Translations under genes and position numbers: made by a program | In this document: in pieces, positions 10,083 through 19,086 of the stretch | Numbering within the stretch: position 1 is the first letter of the stretch | Layout: the number at the start of each line of letters is the position of its first letter | Source of the DNA: Rhodospirillaceae bacterium | GTDB lineage: Bacteria > Pseudomonadota > Alphaproteobacteria > Dongiales > Dongiaceae | NCBI GenBank assembly: GCA_008012315.1 | Contig: SSEL01000001.1 | Location: 62,001 to 126,000, forward strand | DNA length: 64,000 bases | Direction: 5' to 3' | Notes under the pieces: model-generated | What the model was told of the DNA's origin: nothing | The model's input: the letters and a program-made list of their open reading frames with translations, nothing else | The model's database searches: none

Positions 10083-10108
10083 CCAATGGACCCGATAGGG
10101 TCCATTGG
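10083..10108. promoter_or_regulatory. Perfect palindrome CCAATGGACCC-GATA-GGGTCCATTGG, candidate LuxR-type operator 2
   Basis: 11-bp perfect arms, 4-nt spacer; shares ATGGACCC-N4-GGGnCCAT core with 9159-9178; 78 bp upstream of SnoaL gene. Confidence 0.8.
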
Positions 10109-10185
10109 CTTTGCCCCGGCAATGCTCAATCCTCCGTCAAGTCGATCGGCTATCGCGGCCGACAGGTTGAATGGAGTGACCTTTC

Positions 10186-10599
10186 ATGAGCCTACAGGCC
10201 CAACTCGAATCGTATTGCACGGCCTTTAACGACCGTAACCTCGATGCCGTCTTGTCGCTGTTTACCGAGCAGGCGCTTTTCGAGATGCCCTTGCTCGGCC
10301 AGCGCCTGATCGGCAAAGGCGAAATCGCCGCCGGCTTCCGCCGCATCTTCGAGGTGAGCCAATCCGCCACCATCACCCTGTCCGCCACCAGGGAATCGAA
10401 CCAGGTCGCCATCGCCGAGGGCAAAATGGTGGCGAAACTCCATCGCGACAAGACACCGGTCGAACTGCCGCTCGCCATGACGCTGGAGGGGCGAGGCGGC
10501 GAGATCGCACGGCTGTCGACCTATCTCGATGCGCGGCCCTATCGGCTCTGGGCCGACGGGCCGATCTTCGCCGCCACCAATTCTGCCGCCAATCAGTGA
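10186..10599 (+). CDS. SnoaL/NTF2-like protein
   Basis: 137 aa; 'YCTAFNDRNLDAVLSLFTEQALFEMPL...GKGEIAAGFRRIFE'. Confidence 0.75.
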   Translation: MSLQAQLESYCTAFNDRNLDAVLSLFTEQALFEMPLLGQRLIGKGEIAAGFRRIFEVSQSATITLSATRESNQVAIAEGKMVAKLHRDKTPVELPLAMTLEGRGGEIARLSTYLDARPYRLWADGPIFAATNSAANQ

Positions 10600-12116
10600 G
10601 CATGCCCATGTCGACGACCTATACTGCCGGGACTTATACCGCCGGAGGGGCACTCCGCGCCTATTGCGACGCCTTCGAGCGGCGCGCCGAGGCGGATTTC
10701 GCCGATCTCTTCGCCGAGGATGCGATCTTCGATCTGCCGCTGCATGACGGCCGGATCATCGGGCGCCAGGGCATCCTGAAGGAAATCCAGGTCGCCCTGA
10801 ACGGCTTGAAGAACATCCGGGTCATTCTCGATCACGTCATCGAAAGCGGATCGCAGGCTTTTGCCGAAGGCATGCTTCATGCCGAACATATCGGCATTCC
10901 ACCCCATGTCGATGGCACGCCGATGCGGCTGGATTTCAAGTTCGTCGCCATCGTCGAGGTGAAGAACGGCAAGGTGACGCGCTGGTCGGAATATTTCGAT
11001 ACCAAGCCGCTGAAACCGCGCGAGCGAACCCATCTTTATCCGATTTCGCGCCGCTCGCCTTATTGGGACGGTGCGGTGGCGGCCGGCGTTTCCGAATTCA
11101 TGGTCTATAACCACACCTACTTCCCGCTGATCTATCATCACTCGCCTTCCGAGGAATACACGGCTTTGACCGAGCGCGTGACGCTGTGGGATGTCGGCTG
11201 CGAGCGGCAGACCGAATTGCGTGGCCCTGACGCGGTGAAATTCGCCCAATACCTGACGACACGAGATCTGTCGAAGCTGAAGGCGGGTGATTGCAAATAC
11301 ACGCTGGTCTGCGATCCGGATGGCCGGATCATCTGTGACCCGGTCCTGCTGCATCCGATGAAGGATGTGATCTGGCTGTCCCATGGCGATGCCGATCTCA
11401 CGCTCTGGGCCAGGGGTATCGCCCTGCATGGCGACTTCGATGTCGCGGTCTGCGAGCCCGATGTCGCGCCGCTGCAAATCCAGGGACCGAAAGCTTTGGA
11501 GATGCTGCGCGACCTCGTCCAAGCACCGCTCGACGAACTCGGTTTTTACAAATGCACGCTGACCAAGGTAGCCGGCATCGATGCCGTGGTCTCGCGGACC
11601 GGCTGGAGCGGCGGTCTTGGCTATGAGGTTTTCCCGCTCTCCAGCAGCCGGGCCATGGAGCTTTGGAACAGCCTGATCGCTGCCGGCGAACCGCATGGCC
11701 TGATGGTCACCGGGCCGAATGTGTTCCGTGCCGTGGAAAAGAACGTCACCGATACGGCCTACCACTCGAATTCCGACATGAATCCCTATGAGGCCGGTCA
11801 TGGCCGCCTCGTCGACCTCGAGAAGGGCGATTTCATCGGCCGGCAGGCGCTGCAGCAGGTGGCCAGGGAAGGGGCCAAACGCAAGACCGTCGGCCTGCTG
11901 ATCGATGGTGAGCTACCGCTGCTCGAATGGTACTGGCCGATCACCGACCGGCGCGGCAATCCCGGCGAGGTGCGCTGGGCGGTTCATTCCTTCGAGCTCA
12001 AGCAGAATATCGCCATCGCCATCGCCGATGCGTCGCTGGAAGTCGGCGACAAGGTGACCATCCGGCATCAGGCAGGCAGCAGCGAGGCGACGGTGACTTC
12101 CCTGCCCTTCGTCTGA
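10596..12116 (+). CDS. SnoaL-like domain fused to GcvT-family aminomethyl/methyltransferase domain resembling DmdA
   Basis: 506 aa; N-terminal SnoaL-like region then 'YNHTYFPLIY...VTLWDVGCERQTELRGPDAVKFAQYLTTRDL...LAIQGPKA'-type GcvT/DmdA motifs. Confidence 0.8.
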   Translation: MSMPMSTTYTAGTYTAGGALRAYCDAFERRAEADFADLFAEDAIFDLPLHDGRIIGRQGILKEIQVALNGLKNIRVILDHVIESGSQAFAEGMLHAEHIGIPPHVDGTPMRLDFKFVAIVEVKNGKVTRWSEYFDTKPLKPRERTHLYPISRRSPYWDGAVAAGVSEFMVYNHTYFPLIYHHSPSEEYTALTERVTLWDVGCERQTELRGPDAVKFAQYLTTRDLSKLKAGDCKYTLVCDPDGRIICDPVLLHPMKDVIWLSHGDADLTLWARGIALHGDFDVAVCEPDVAPLQIQGPKALEMLRDLVQAPLDELGFYKCTLTKVAGIDAVVSRTGWSGGLGYEVFPLSSSRAMELWNSLIAAGEPHGLMVTGPNVFRAVEKNVTDTAYHSNSDMNPYEAGHGRLVDLEKGDFIGRQALQQVAREGAKRKTVGLLIDGELPLLEWYWPITDRRGNPGEVRWAVHSFELKQNIAIAIADASLEVGDKVTIRHQAGSSEATVTSLPFV

Positions 12117-12141
12117 GGCAATTCACGCATTAAAGCCGATC

Positions 12142-12167
12142 CGGGCGGCATGCCGGCATGCCGCCCG
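12142..12167. terminator. 26-bp perfect palindrome CGGGCGGCATGCCGGCATGCCGCCCG, candidate terminator
   Basis: 13-bp perfect arms, 25 bp after the GcvT-like stop; no clear U-tract. Confidence 0.45.
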
Positions 12168-12257
12168 ATTGGCGTCCAGGCCAGTACGAATGGCCAGCGG
12201 CGATGAAAAATGCTAAGCCTGCCGGGCTTATCAGTCACAGCCAGACGCATCGCCCGC

Positions 12258-13457
12258 ATGACGCAACCCGGCATTCAGCAACAGGAAAATGCTTCGGCAA
12301 GCCGCGATGTCCTGCACGGGGATGCGGACCGATCCGCCGCGCCGCGGGTCTGGCTGCTGACCGGCTTTCGTGCCGGCGACAAGGCGCAGATGCTGGCGCT
12401 GGCCGAAGCCTTGGGCTGGCCCTTCACGGTCAAGCGAGTCGCCTATCGGCCCTACGAACTCGTCACCAATATTCTGCTGGGCCCCAATCTTGCCGGGATG
12501 AAGCGCCATGAGTCCGATGCGTTGACGCCGCCCTGGCCCGATCTGGTGATCAGCGCCGGCCGCCGCAACGAGCCGATCGCCCGATGGATCAAGGCGCGAT
12601 CCGGCGGGCGCACACGCCTGGTACATCTCGGCCGCCCCTGGGCCGAGTCGCGGCATTTCGATCTGGTGATCACCACGCCGCAATATCATGTTCAGCCACG
12701 CGACAATGTACTCTGCATCGCCGCACCTTTGCATCAAGTGACGGCAACGCGGTTGGGCGCCGCGGCTGAACGCTGGCGCGATCTCGTCGCCCCGCTGCCG
12801 CAACCGCGCATCGCCCTGCTGGTCGGCGGCAGCAGCCCGCCTTACGTTTTCGATCCCGAGATGGCTGCCCGCCTCGGCCGGGTGGCATCGGCGATGGCGC
12901 GCCAGTCTCGCGGATCGTTGCTGGTCTCGACCAGCCCGCGCACCGGTTCCGCAGCCACCGCCGCCTTGCGCGACGCCATCGATGTGCCCTGCCAGTTCTA
13001 TGCCTGGCAGGCCGACCCCGAGACCAATCCCTATCTCGGCTTCCTGGCTTTGGCCGACGCCGTCATCGTCACCGGCGACAGCATGTCGATGGTGGCCGAG
13101 GCCTGCGCCACGGAAAAGCCGGTCTATCTCTTCGATATGGGCAAGGGCTGGAGCCGGATGCGGGCGGATCCGCCGGCCGTGCCGGAGTCAGTGCCTTGGG
13201 CCGAGCACGTCCGGCCGAAGCGGGTTTTGCATTGGCTGATCGCCCATTGCCTGCCACGGCGGGTCCGCCGCGACATCCGCCGGATCCTGCGGGCGCTGGT
13301 GGCCAATCAGCAAGCGTCGTGGCTAGAAGAGGAGAGCGGCTCGGATCGGCAGCAGCAGCCGCTCAAGCCGTCAGCCTCGACCGACCTGCCGCGTGCCGTC
13401 GCCGGCGTGAAGGCACTCTTCGCGATCCCCGCCGAGAGAAATTCGGCCGGCGACTGA
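12258..13457 (+). CDS. ELM1-family (mitochondrial fission ELM1-like) protein
   Basis: 'RVWLLTGFRAGDKAQMLALAEALGWPFTVKR...PPWPDLVISAGRRNEPIARWIK...VIVTGDSMSMVAEAC'; ORF opens at 12210. Confidence 0.85.
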   Translation: MTQPGIQQQENASASRDVLHGDADRSAAPRVWLLTGFRAGDKAQMLALAEALGWPFTVKRVAYRPYELVTNILLGPNLAGMKRHESDALTPPWPDLVISAGRRNEPIARWIKARSGGRTRLVHLGRPWAESRHFDLVITTPQYHVQPRDNVLCIAAPLHQVTATRLGAAAERWRDLVAPLPQPRIALLVGGSSPPYVFDPEMAARLGRVASAMARQSRGSLLVSTSPRTGSAATAALRDAIDVPCQFYAWQADPETNPYLGFLALADAVIVTGDSMSMVAEACATEKPVYLFDMGKGWSRMRADPPAVPESVPWAEHVRPKRVLHWLIAHCLPRRVRRDIRRILRALVANQQASWLEEESGSDRQQQPLKPSASTDLPRAVAGVKALFAIPAERNSAGD

Positions 13458-13481
13458 TCCGGCCGGCACCGCAGCCGGTCC

Positions 13482-14421
13482 TCAGGCCGCCGGCTGCAGG
13501 ACCTGTGCCGGCGGGCGGCGCAGCAGATCCAGCGAGTCGTGGCGAATGTGGTTGAGCCGCATTTCCTCGCGCAGCTGTGCTTCCGTCACGATGCCGGCAT
13601 CGAAGCATTCGCGCAGCAGGTCGAAGAAGAGTTTTTCCTGATCCGGATCGGGATGCGGCTGATAGCGGCCCATCAGGCCGTAATCGCCGAACAGCTTGCG
13701 CCGCGCCCGCATCAACCAGGCCCAGGGCGGGAAGAAGACCACCCGGTCGACCGGCGAGAAATCGACCTTCAGCCCGGTTTTCCAGGGCTGCGTCTTGCGC
13801 TTGGTGTTGTGCACCATCTTGGTCGCCGGGGTCAGGCGATCGAAATCGTTCCATTCATTTTCCAGCGAGCCGATCGTGTCCTGCCGTTCGGTGGCGAGGC
13901 CGGTCCATTCGATGTAGTCGCGCTTGAGCTCAAACATCTCATTGAACTGGGTTTCGACATGCCAGTGCTTCAGCTTGGCGCAATCGAGCACCATCACGCT
14001 GGTCGCATGTGCCTTTCGCGCGCCGCGGGCACGGCACAGGACCGCCTTGCCCTGCATGTCGCGCGACAGCAATTCGCAGATATCGCCGACGGCGAAAATA
14101 TCGGGATCGATCACGACGGCCCGCCCCCCGATAGCCCATCAGTTCCGGCGGCATGAAGCGCAGCGGCGTGAAGGATTGCAGGTCGTCATTGCGCCAGATG
14201 CGCTTCATCCCGTCGCGCAGATAGACCTTGTTTTCCTTCGCCCGAAAAAAATCGTGATCCTCGAGATGCATGATCTGCACGTCGAAAGCATCCGGCGTCG
14301 CCGAATTCCGTTTCAGCGCATGCGCCGCGACCAAGGCGCCAACCAGTTGCTTACGGTTGGTTTGAATGAAGACGCAAGGTTTGGGTTCCACCATTTCCGC
14401 CATCCCAGTCCGGTCCATCAT
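13482..14421 (-). pseudogene. Glycosyltransferase-like gene split by frameshift at a six-base C/G run
   Basis: ORF 13939..14421 (…FTPLRFMPPELMGYRG) continues in frame of 13482..14114 (VVIDPDIFAVGDI…) if one base of C-run 14124-14129 is removed. Confidence 0.75.
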
Positions 14422-15360
14422 GATGCTTTGCGTTCGGTCGTCGGCGATGCATCATTGCCATAGCCGAAGACCGGATCGAGATTTGCGGCGACATAGTCGT
14501 CGATCTGCCGCGTTTGCGCGTCGTCGAAGTAATCGTGATAACCGCCGATCTTGGCGCGGCGCACTTTGTAGGAGTTGGTATCGCCCTTCTTGCCGGGGGC
14601 CAGGCGCTTGCCCGACAGCCAGGACCTGGGCCGTTCCTCCAGCTTGCGCATGTTCTCGAAGGCGGCGAATTCCACGCTCTGGCTGATCTCGCTCTCGGTC
14701 GGCGACTGCTTCATCCAGTTCAGCATGCGCTGCATTTCTCGGTTGGGGTCGCGCCGCATATCCTCATACCGCACGATGAGCACGTTCTTCATGCGCGGCA
14801 ATTCCTTGGCCCATTCGTTCAGGAACCGCACCGCGCGCGGCAAGCCGGCATCGGCATGCAGGACAAAGTCGGCAACCGATATATCCGCGCCATGGGCCGG
14901 ATATTCGTTCAGCACCTTCTTATGCGCCGGCATGCGATGCTGCCATTGGAAGAATTGCGAGACAGAAACATCGGCGGGATGGCGCACCAGCAGGATCGTC
15001 GGCTTGTCATAGAAGGCCACCTTGGTCGAGCCGGCGCCCGTATAGTCCCGGATATAATTGTCATGGGTGAACAGGATCTTCGGAATCGCCTTGTTCTGGC
15101 TATGCAGGTTGTCGAAGTAAATCAGGCTATGCGTGGGGAGGTTATGCCGGAGCTGGAAGAAGCGCGACAGCATGACATTGAGCCAGGTGCGGCCGCTTTT
15201 CCCATAGGATACGATCGCGTAGTCCGACGCCCGCAGCCTGAACGTATCCTCCCGGCCCCGTGCGCGCCGTCGGATCAGCCGACGCCGTTCGGCAGGCGCC
15301 AGCGCGGCGGCGGCCATGACGATTTCGCGCATCATGCGATGTAATACCCGTTCGATCATC
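14418..15360 (-). CDS. Sulfotransferase domain protein
   Basis: 'YAIVSYGKSGRTWLNVMLSRFF' 5'-PSB loop, 'ILLVRHPADVSVSQFFQW', 'VLIVRYEDMRRDP'; start MIERVLHR chosen. Confidence 0.85.
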
Positions 15361-15406
15361 TTAACTCCCCGCGGCCGGTGTCGCGGCCGCGTCCTGCAAC
15401 AAACCC

Positions 15407-15428
15407 CGCCGTCGATCACCCGACGGCG
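15407..15428 (-). terminator. Hairpin CGCCGTCG-N6-CGACGGCG downstream of double-ELM1 gene
   Basis: 8-bp perfect stem, 6-nt loop, followed on minus strand by GGGTTTGTT. Confidence 0.45.
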
Positions 15429-15501
15429 TTCCCACCGGCATCCCGGCGATTCTCTCTAATGCAACGGTTCCTGGCAAGGGCGATGCTTTCCGGCAGGCCA
15501 G

Positions 15502-17907
15502 CTAAGGCTGTTCGACCAGCTTGGCGATGCGGCCCGCAACCCGTGCCAGATCATCCGGCGGACGGCGCCCACCGTCCCTGAACGGCTCGCCGAACCAGAC
15601 TGCCAAGCCATCCTCGACCAGCCGCCGGTGCACGGCCGTCAGGTCGCGATCATGGCCGATTGCAGCGAAGCGCGCCATCCAGTCCGCCAGCTTGCGCCGC
15701 CAGCGGCGCGCCGCCTGGCTTGGCAACAGCCCGGTCAGCCGATGCGCCCAGCGGCTGGCGCCGCCTGTTTCCGAGATGGGATAAATTGCCATTGGCCGGC
15801 CAAGACGGGCGATCTCCATCAGCATCGAAAGGCTGTCACTGGTCACCACGAAACGCGCGGCGAGGCCAAGCAGGGCGCGGTAGGGATTATGCAGGCCATC
15901 CGCCCGCCAGGGATAGAGCACGGCGCCACGCGGCAACTCACGCTCCAGCACGGCGATCGCTTCCGCTGGCGTGCGGCGGCTGGTGGTAACGACCAGCGAG
16001 CCGCCCTGCGTTGCCGCCAGCTTTCCAAGATCCTTGGCAAGGCGGCTTGCCGCCGCCGCATCGAACGGCACCGAGCCGGTCTGTCCGCCCACCAGCACGG
16101 CCGTCAAAGGCTGCGGCAGGGGCGCGAAGATATCACGCCAACGATCGGCCTCGGCAGCGATCGCGGTTTCGTCGATGCGTTGCAGCGGATAATCGATGCG
16201 CATCAGATTATCGCCGCGACAACGCCGGTAATGACCTGCCAGAACCGCCAGATCGAAACGCTCGATATGCCGCTTCGGCAGGCCGATCAGCACGATCTTG
16301 CTGCGCCCGTCCTTGCTGCTCCGGTCGGCTGATCCGGCGGCAGCCTGCGATTGCTCCTGGATCCAAAGTGCCACCATCGACATGCGCCGCCCGCTGGTGA
16401 TGACCAGATCCGGCCAGGGCGCTTCCAGGCTGTCGGACTGGGCCGGATCGATATGATCCAGCGAGGCGGTGACCTGCGGCTTGCCGAGAACATAGGGCTC
16501 GCGCACCTGGAGGCGCTTGATCTCATAGGGCCAGGGCAAGGCATCGGCGACGGCGCGGACCTGGGCATTGTCACCGGCCTTGTCGGCCAGGATTACCCAG
16601 ATGCGCGGTGTCTGTCTGGCCTCGCGCGGTACGGCGGTCGCGAAATCGACCACTGCATGATCGGCACCTTCGCCGGGGCGCGCTGCCGGGGCTTCCGCCG
16701 ACAGGCCCATCATCCGCCGCACGCGCCGGACGGCCTGCTGCAGATCGTCCATCGGCACCATATTCGCTACCTTGGCATCGGCCGCCGGAAGCTGCGGCGG
16801 ATCGGTCAGCCATTTGGCGCGGCCCGACCTGATATAGAGATCCTGCACCCGGCGGATGTCGCGGCTGCGGTTGAAGCGCTGGGCCGGCCGGCCGATCCAC
16901 CAGGCATAAGGCAGCCCCAGAATGCCCTGGTCCAGCAGTTGCGACAGGCGCCACCATTGGCGCACCCGCTTGTCGCGGCCGCGCGGCCCGTGCATCGCTG
17001 CCGGACCGCCGCCGAATTCGAACATATAGACCGGGCGATGCGCGTGGCAGGCTTCGGCCAGCATCGACATGCTGTCCGCCGTGACGATGAAGGCGTCGGC
17101 CAGGGCCAGGAAGCCGTGATAGGGGTTCTCGTCGTCATTCGCCCGCCAGCGGTAAAAATAGCAAGGCCGGTCGATCGCGCGCTCCAGCGCCGCCATCGCC
17201 CCACGCCCGGTCCTGGCGCTGGTGCAGACCAGAAGAGAGGCGCCCATGGCGCGGGCCAGCGCGCTCGCTTCCCGGCCCAGGCGTCGCGCCGTCCGGCGGC
17301 TGAAAATATAGGGGCCGCTGGAACCGCCGACCATCACCGCCAGATAAGGCGCAGCCAGCCCGCTCAGGCGCGGCACCCAGATTTCCGCTGCTTCATCCAG
17401 GCGCTTCGGCGTCACCGGATGCAACGGGAAATTATTGTGCAGCACATTGGGATGCGGCGGCAGGCGGAATTGCGGCGTCGTCACCACCAGATCCAATTCG
17501 GCCGGCGGCGTCCAGTAGCGGCCGAGCACGACGATCCGGGTGCGCCCCTCCGATTGTCGGCGAATCCACTTGGCCGGGGTTTCATTCTGCCGGCCGGCCA
17601 TGATGATAAGGTCCGGCCAGGGCGGCGTCAGCGGGCTCGAACGTCGCTTATTGAGGCCGATCATCGTCACCGCCCCCGGCAGCGCGAAGAACGCCTCATA
17701 CCAGTGATATTTGGTTTCCTTGACGGTGAACGACCAGCCGAGCGCGCGCGCCAGTCCCAGGCTTTGCGCGTGGTCCCCGGCCCGATGGCATTTCAGCACC
17801 CAGACCGTGGGTTGCCGTTCGACGTCCGGGTATCCGCCGGGATCGGCGTCGGACATGCGTTGGATGGGATTATAGGCTTTGGCTTCGTTGTCGGCTTGGT
17901 CGAGCAT
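15502..17907 (-). CDS. Tandem double-domain ELM1-family protein
   Basis: 801 aa with two ELM1 repeats (TVWVLKCHRAGDHAQSLGLARALGW... and RIWVILADKAGDNAQVRAVADALPW...). Confidence 0.85.
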   Translation of the reverse strand: MLDQADNEAKAYNPIQRMSDADPGGYPDVERQPTVWVLKCHRAGDHAQSLGLARALGWSFTVKETKYHWYEAFFALPGAVTMIGLNKRRSSPLTPPWPDLIIMAGRQNETPAKWIRRQSEGRTRIVVLGRYWTPPAELDLVVTTPQFRLPPHPNVLHNNFPLHPVTPKRLDEAAEIWVPRLSGLAAPYLAVMVGGSSGPYIFSRRTARRLGREASALARAMGASLLVCTSARTGRGAMAALERAIDRPCYFYRWRANDDENPYHGFLALADAFIVTADSMSMLAEACHAHRPVYMFEFGGGPAAMHGPRGRDKRVRQWWRLSQLLDQGILGLPYAWWIGRPAQRFNRSRDIRRVQDLYIRSGRAKWLTDPPQLPAADAKVANMVPMDDLQQAVRRVRRMMGLSAEAPAARPGEGADHAVVDFATAVPREARQTPRIWVILADKAGDNAQVRAVADALPWPYEIKRLQVREPYVLGKPQVTASLDHIDPAQSDSLEAPWPDLVITSGRRMSMVALWIQEQSQAAAGSADRSSKDGRSKIVLIGLPKRHIERFDLAVLAGHYRRCRGDNLMRIDYPLQRIDETAIAAEADRWRDIFAPLPQPLTAVLVGGQTGSVPFDAAAASRLAKDLGKLAATQGGSLVVTTSRRTPAEAIAVLERELPRGAVLYPWRADGLHNPYRALLGLAARFVVTSDSLSMLMEIARLGRPMAIYPISETGGASRWAHRLTGLLPSQAARRWRRKLADWMARFAAIGHDRDLTAVHRRLVEDGLAVWFGEPFRDGGRRPPDDLARVAGRIAKLVEQP

Positions 17908-19086
17908 TCACCGGCCGAGCGTCAATTGCGTCATGGCCTGACGGTCCTCCCCCCGGACACCACGGCAAAGATGATTGGTGGCGGCGATCGCGATGAAAGC
18001 GAGCAGCAGGCCGACCGGCAGATCGATCAGGTAATGCCAGCGCGAGGCCACCGATTCGATGACGATCCAACAAAAGGCGATTGCGGTGACCGGTGCAACC
18101 CAGAGGCGCGCCCTGATCGCATAATACAGCATGATGAAGGACGCACCGACATGGAGCGATGGCATCGCGGCGAGGGGCTGGGCGAAGAACTGCCCGCCAT
18201 GCTGTGCGATCCAGGCCGCGCCGCCGTCCCGCACCTGCTGGTACACATCATACATATGCAGTTCGGCATCGGTCGCCGCCTTGTTGACGCCCTGCTCGTA
18301 GATGAAGGGGCCAACGGCCGGCCGCACGAAATAGGCAAGCGGCCCAAGCATTTCGAAAATCAGCAGGGCCACCATGTTGTGGTAGTGCCACAGCCGGCGG
18401 CCGAGCGCATGGGCGAGGAACGACAGGACGAAGATCGCCATAAAGGCGGCCTGGTACCAGACGTCGACCGCCGGGAGGAACTGGCCGATACCGGTACGCA
18501 GCGACATGAAGAGATCGACAACCGGCCGCAAGGCCTGATCGATCGCAAAGTATTCCTGATCATGCAAGGATGGGTTGATGACCGGAATCCACATCTTCAT
18601 ATTGAAGTGGACATAAATGACGCCGATGAAGATGCCGAGCAGCAGGTAATCGTTGACGGCATGGGCGCCGATTTCACGCCAGGTTTTTTTCTCGGCACCG
18701 ACGAACCGCGCCATGACCTGCAGGATCAGATACCCCAGAGCGGCGGCGATCGGTGGCACCCAGTAATTCGTCTTCAGCCCGGGGATATTGCCCGGCATCG
18801 GCACCGTGAAAGGAATATTTTCCAAGGTCGAGATCGTTACGGCAATGGCGACAAAACCCAGCACCATCAGGGGAACGAAGGCCAAACCACTGAGCGGCAG
18901 AAATCTCCAAACGGGCTGGGGAACAGCCAAAGCCATCGGCGCCACTGCGCTACTTCCTGATTTTTGCCGACTCAGCACATTTGGCCTCTTGCTCAATCTT
19001 ACCCTTGGTCTGACGGCAACGGCTCGCGGACCGCATGCCATCGATGGCATGTTTGCAAAGACGCCGGTCGCCAGGCATCCCTGCAA
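17908..19086 (-). CDS. PAP2 superfamily membrane phosphatase/transferase
   Basis: 392 aa; multiple TM segments, 'MPSLHVG' and 'SRWHYLIDLPVG' PAP2 motifs; stop TGA directly abuts next gene's ATG. Confidence 0.85.
   Translation of the reverse strand: MQGCLATGVFANMPSMACGPRAVAVRPRVRLSKRPNVLSRQKSGSSAVAPMALAVPQPVWRFLPLSGLAFVPLMVLGFVAIAVTISTLENIPFTVPMPGNIPGLKTNYWVPPIAAALGYLILQVMARFVGAEKKTWREIGAHAVNDYLLLGIFIGVIYVHFNMKMWIPVINPSLHDQEYFAIDQALRPVVDLFMSLRTGIGQFLPAVDVWYQAAFMAIFVLSFLAHALGRRLWHYHNMVALLIFEMLGPLAYFVRPAVGPFIYEQGVNKAATDAELHMYDVYQQVRDGGAAWIAQHGGQFFAQPLAAMPSLHVGASFIMLYYAIRARLWVAPVTAIAFCWIVIESVASRWHYLIDLPVGLLLAFIAIAATNHLCRGVRGEDRQAMTQLTLGR

Noticed and set aside
16351-18960. 869-aa plus-strand ORF opposite the double-ELM1 and PAP2 genes
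   Set aside because: Antisense mirror ORF caused by high GC; low-complexity R/H/D/Q-rich sequence with no recognisable family, while the opposite strand has clear domains
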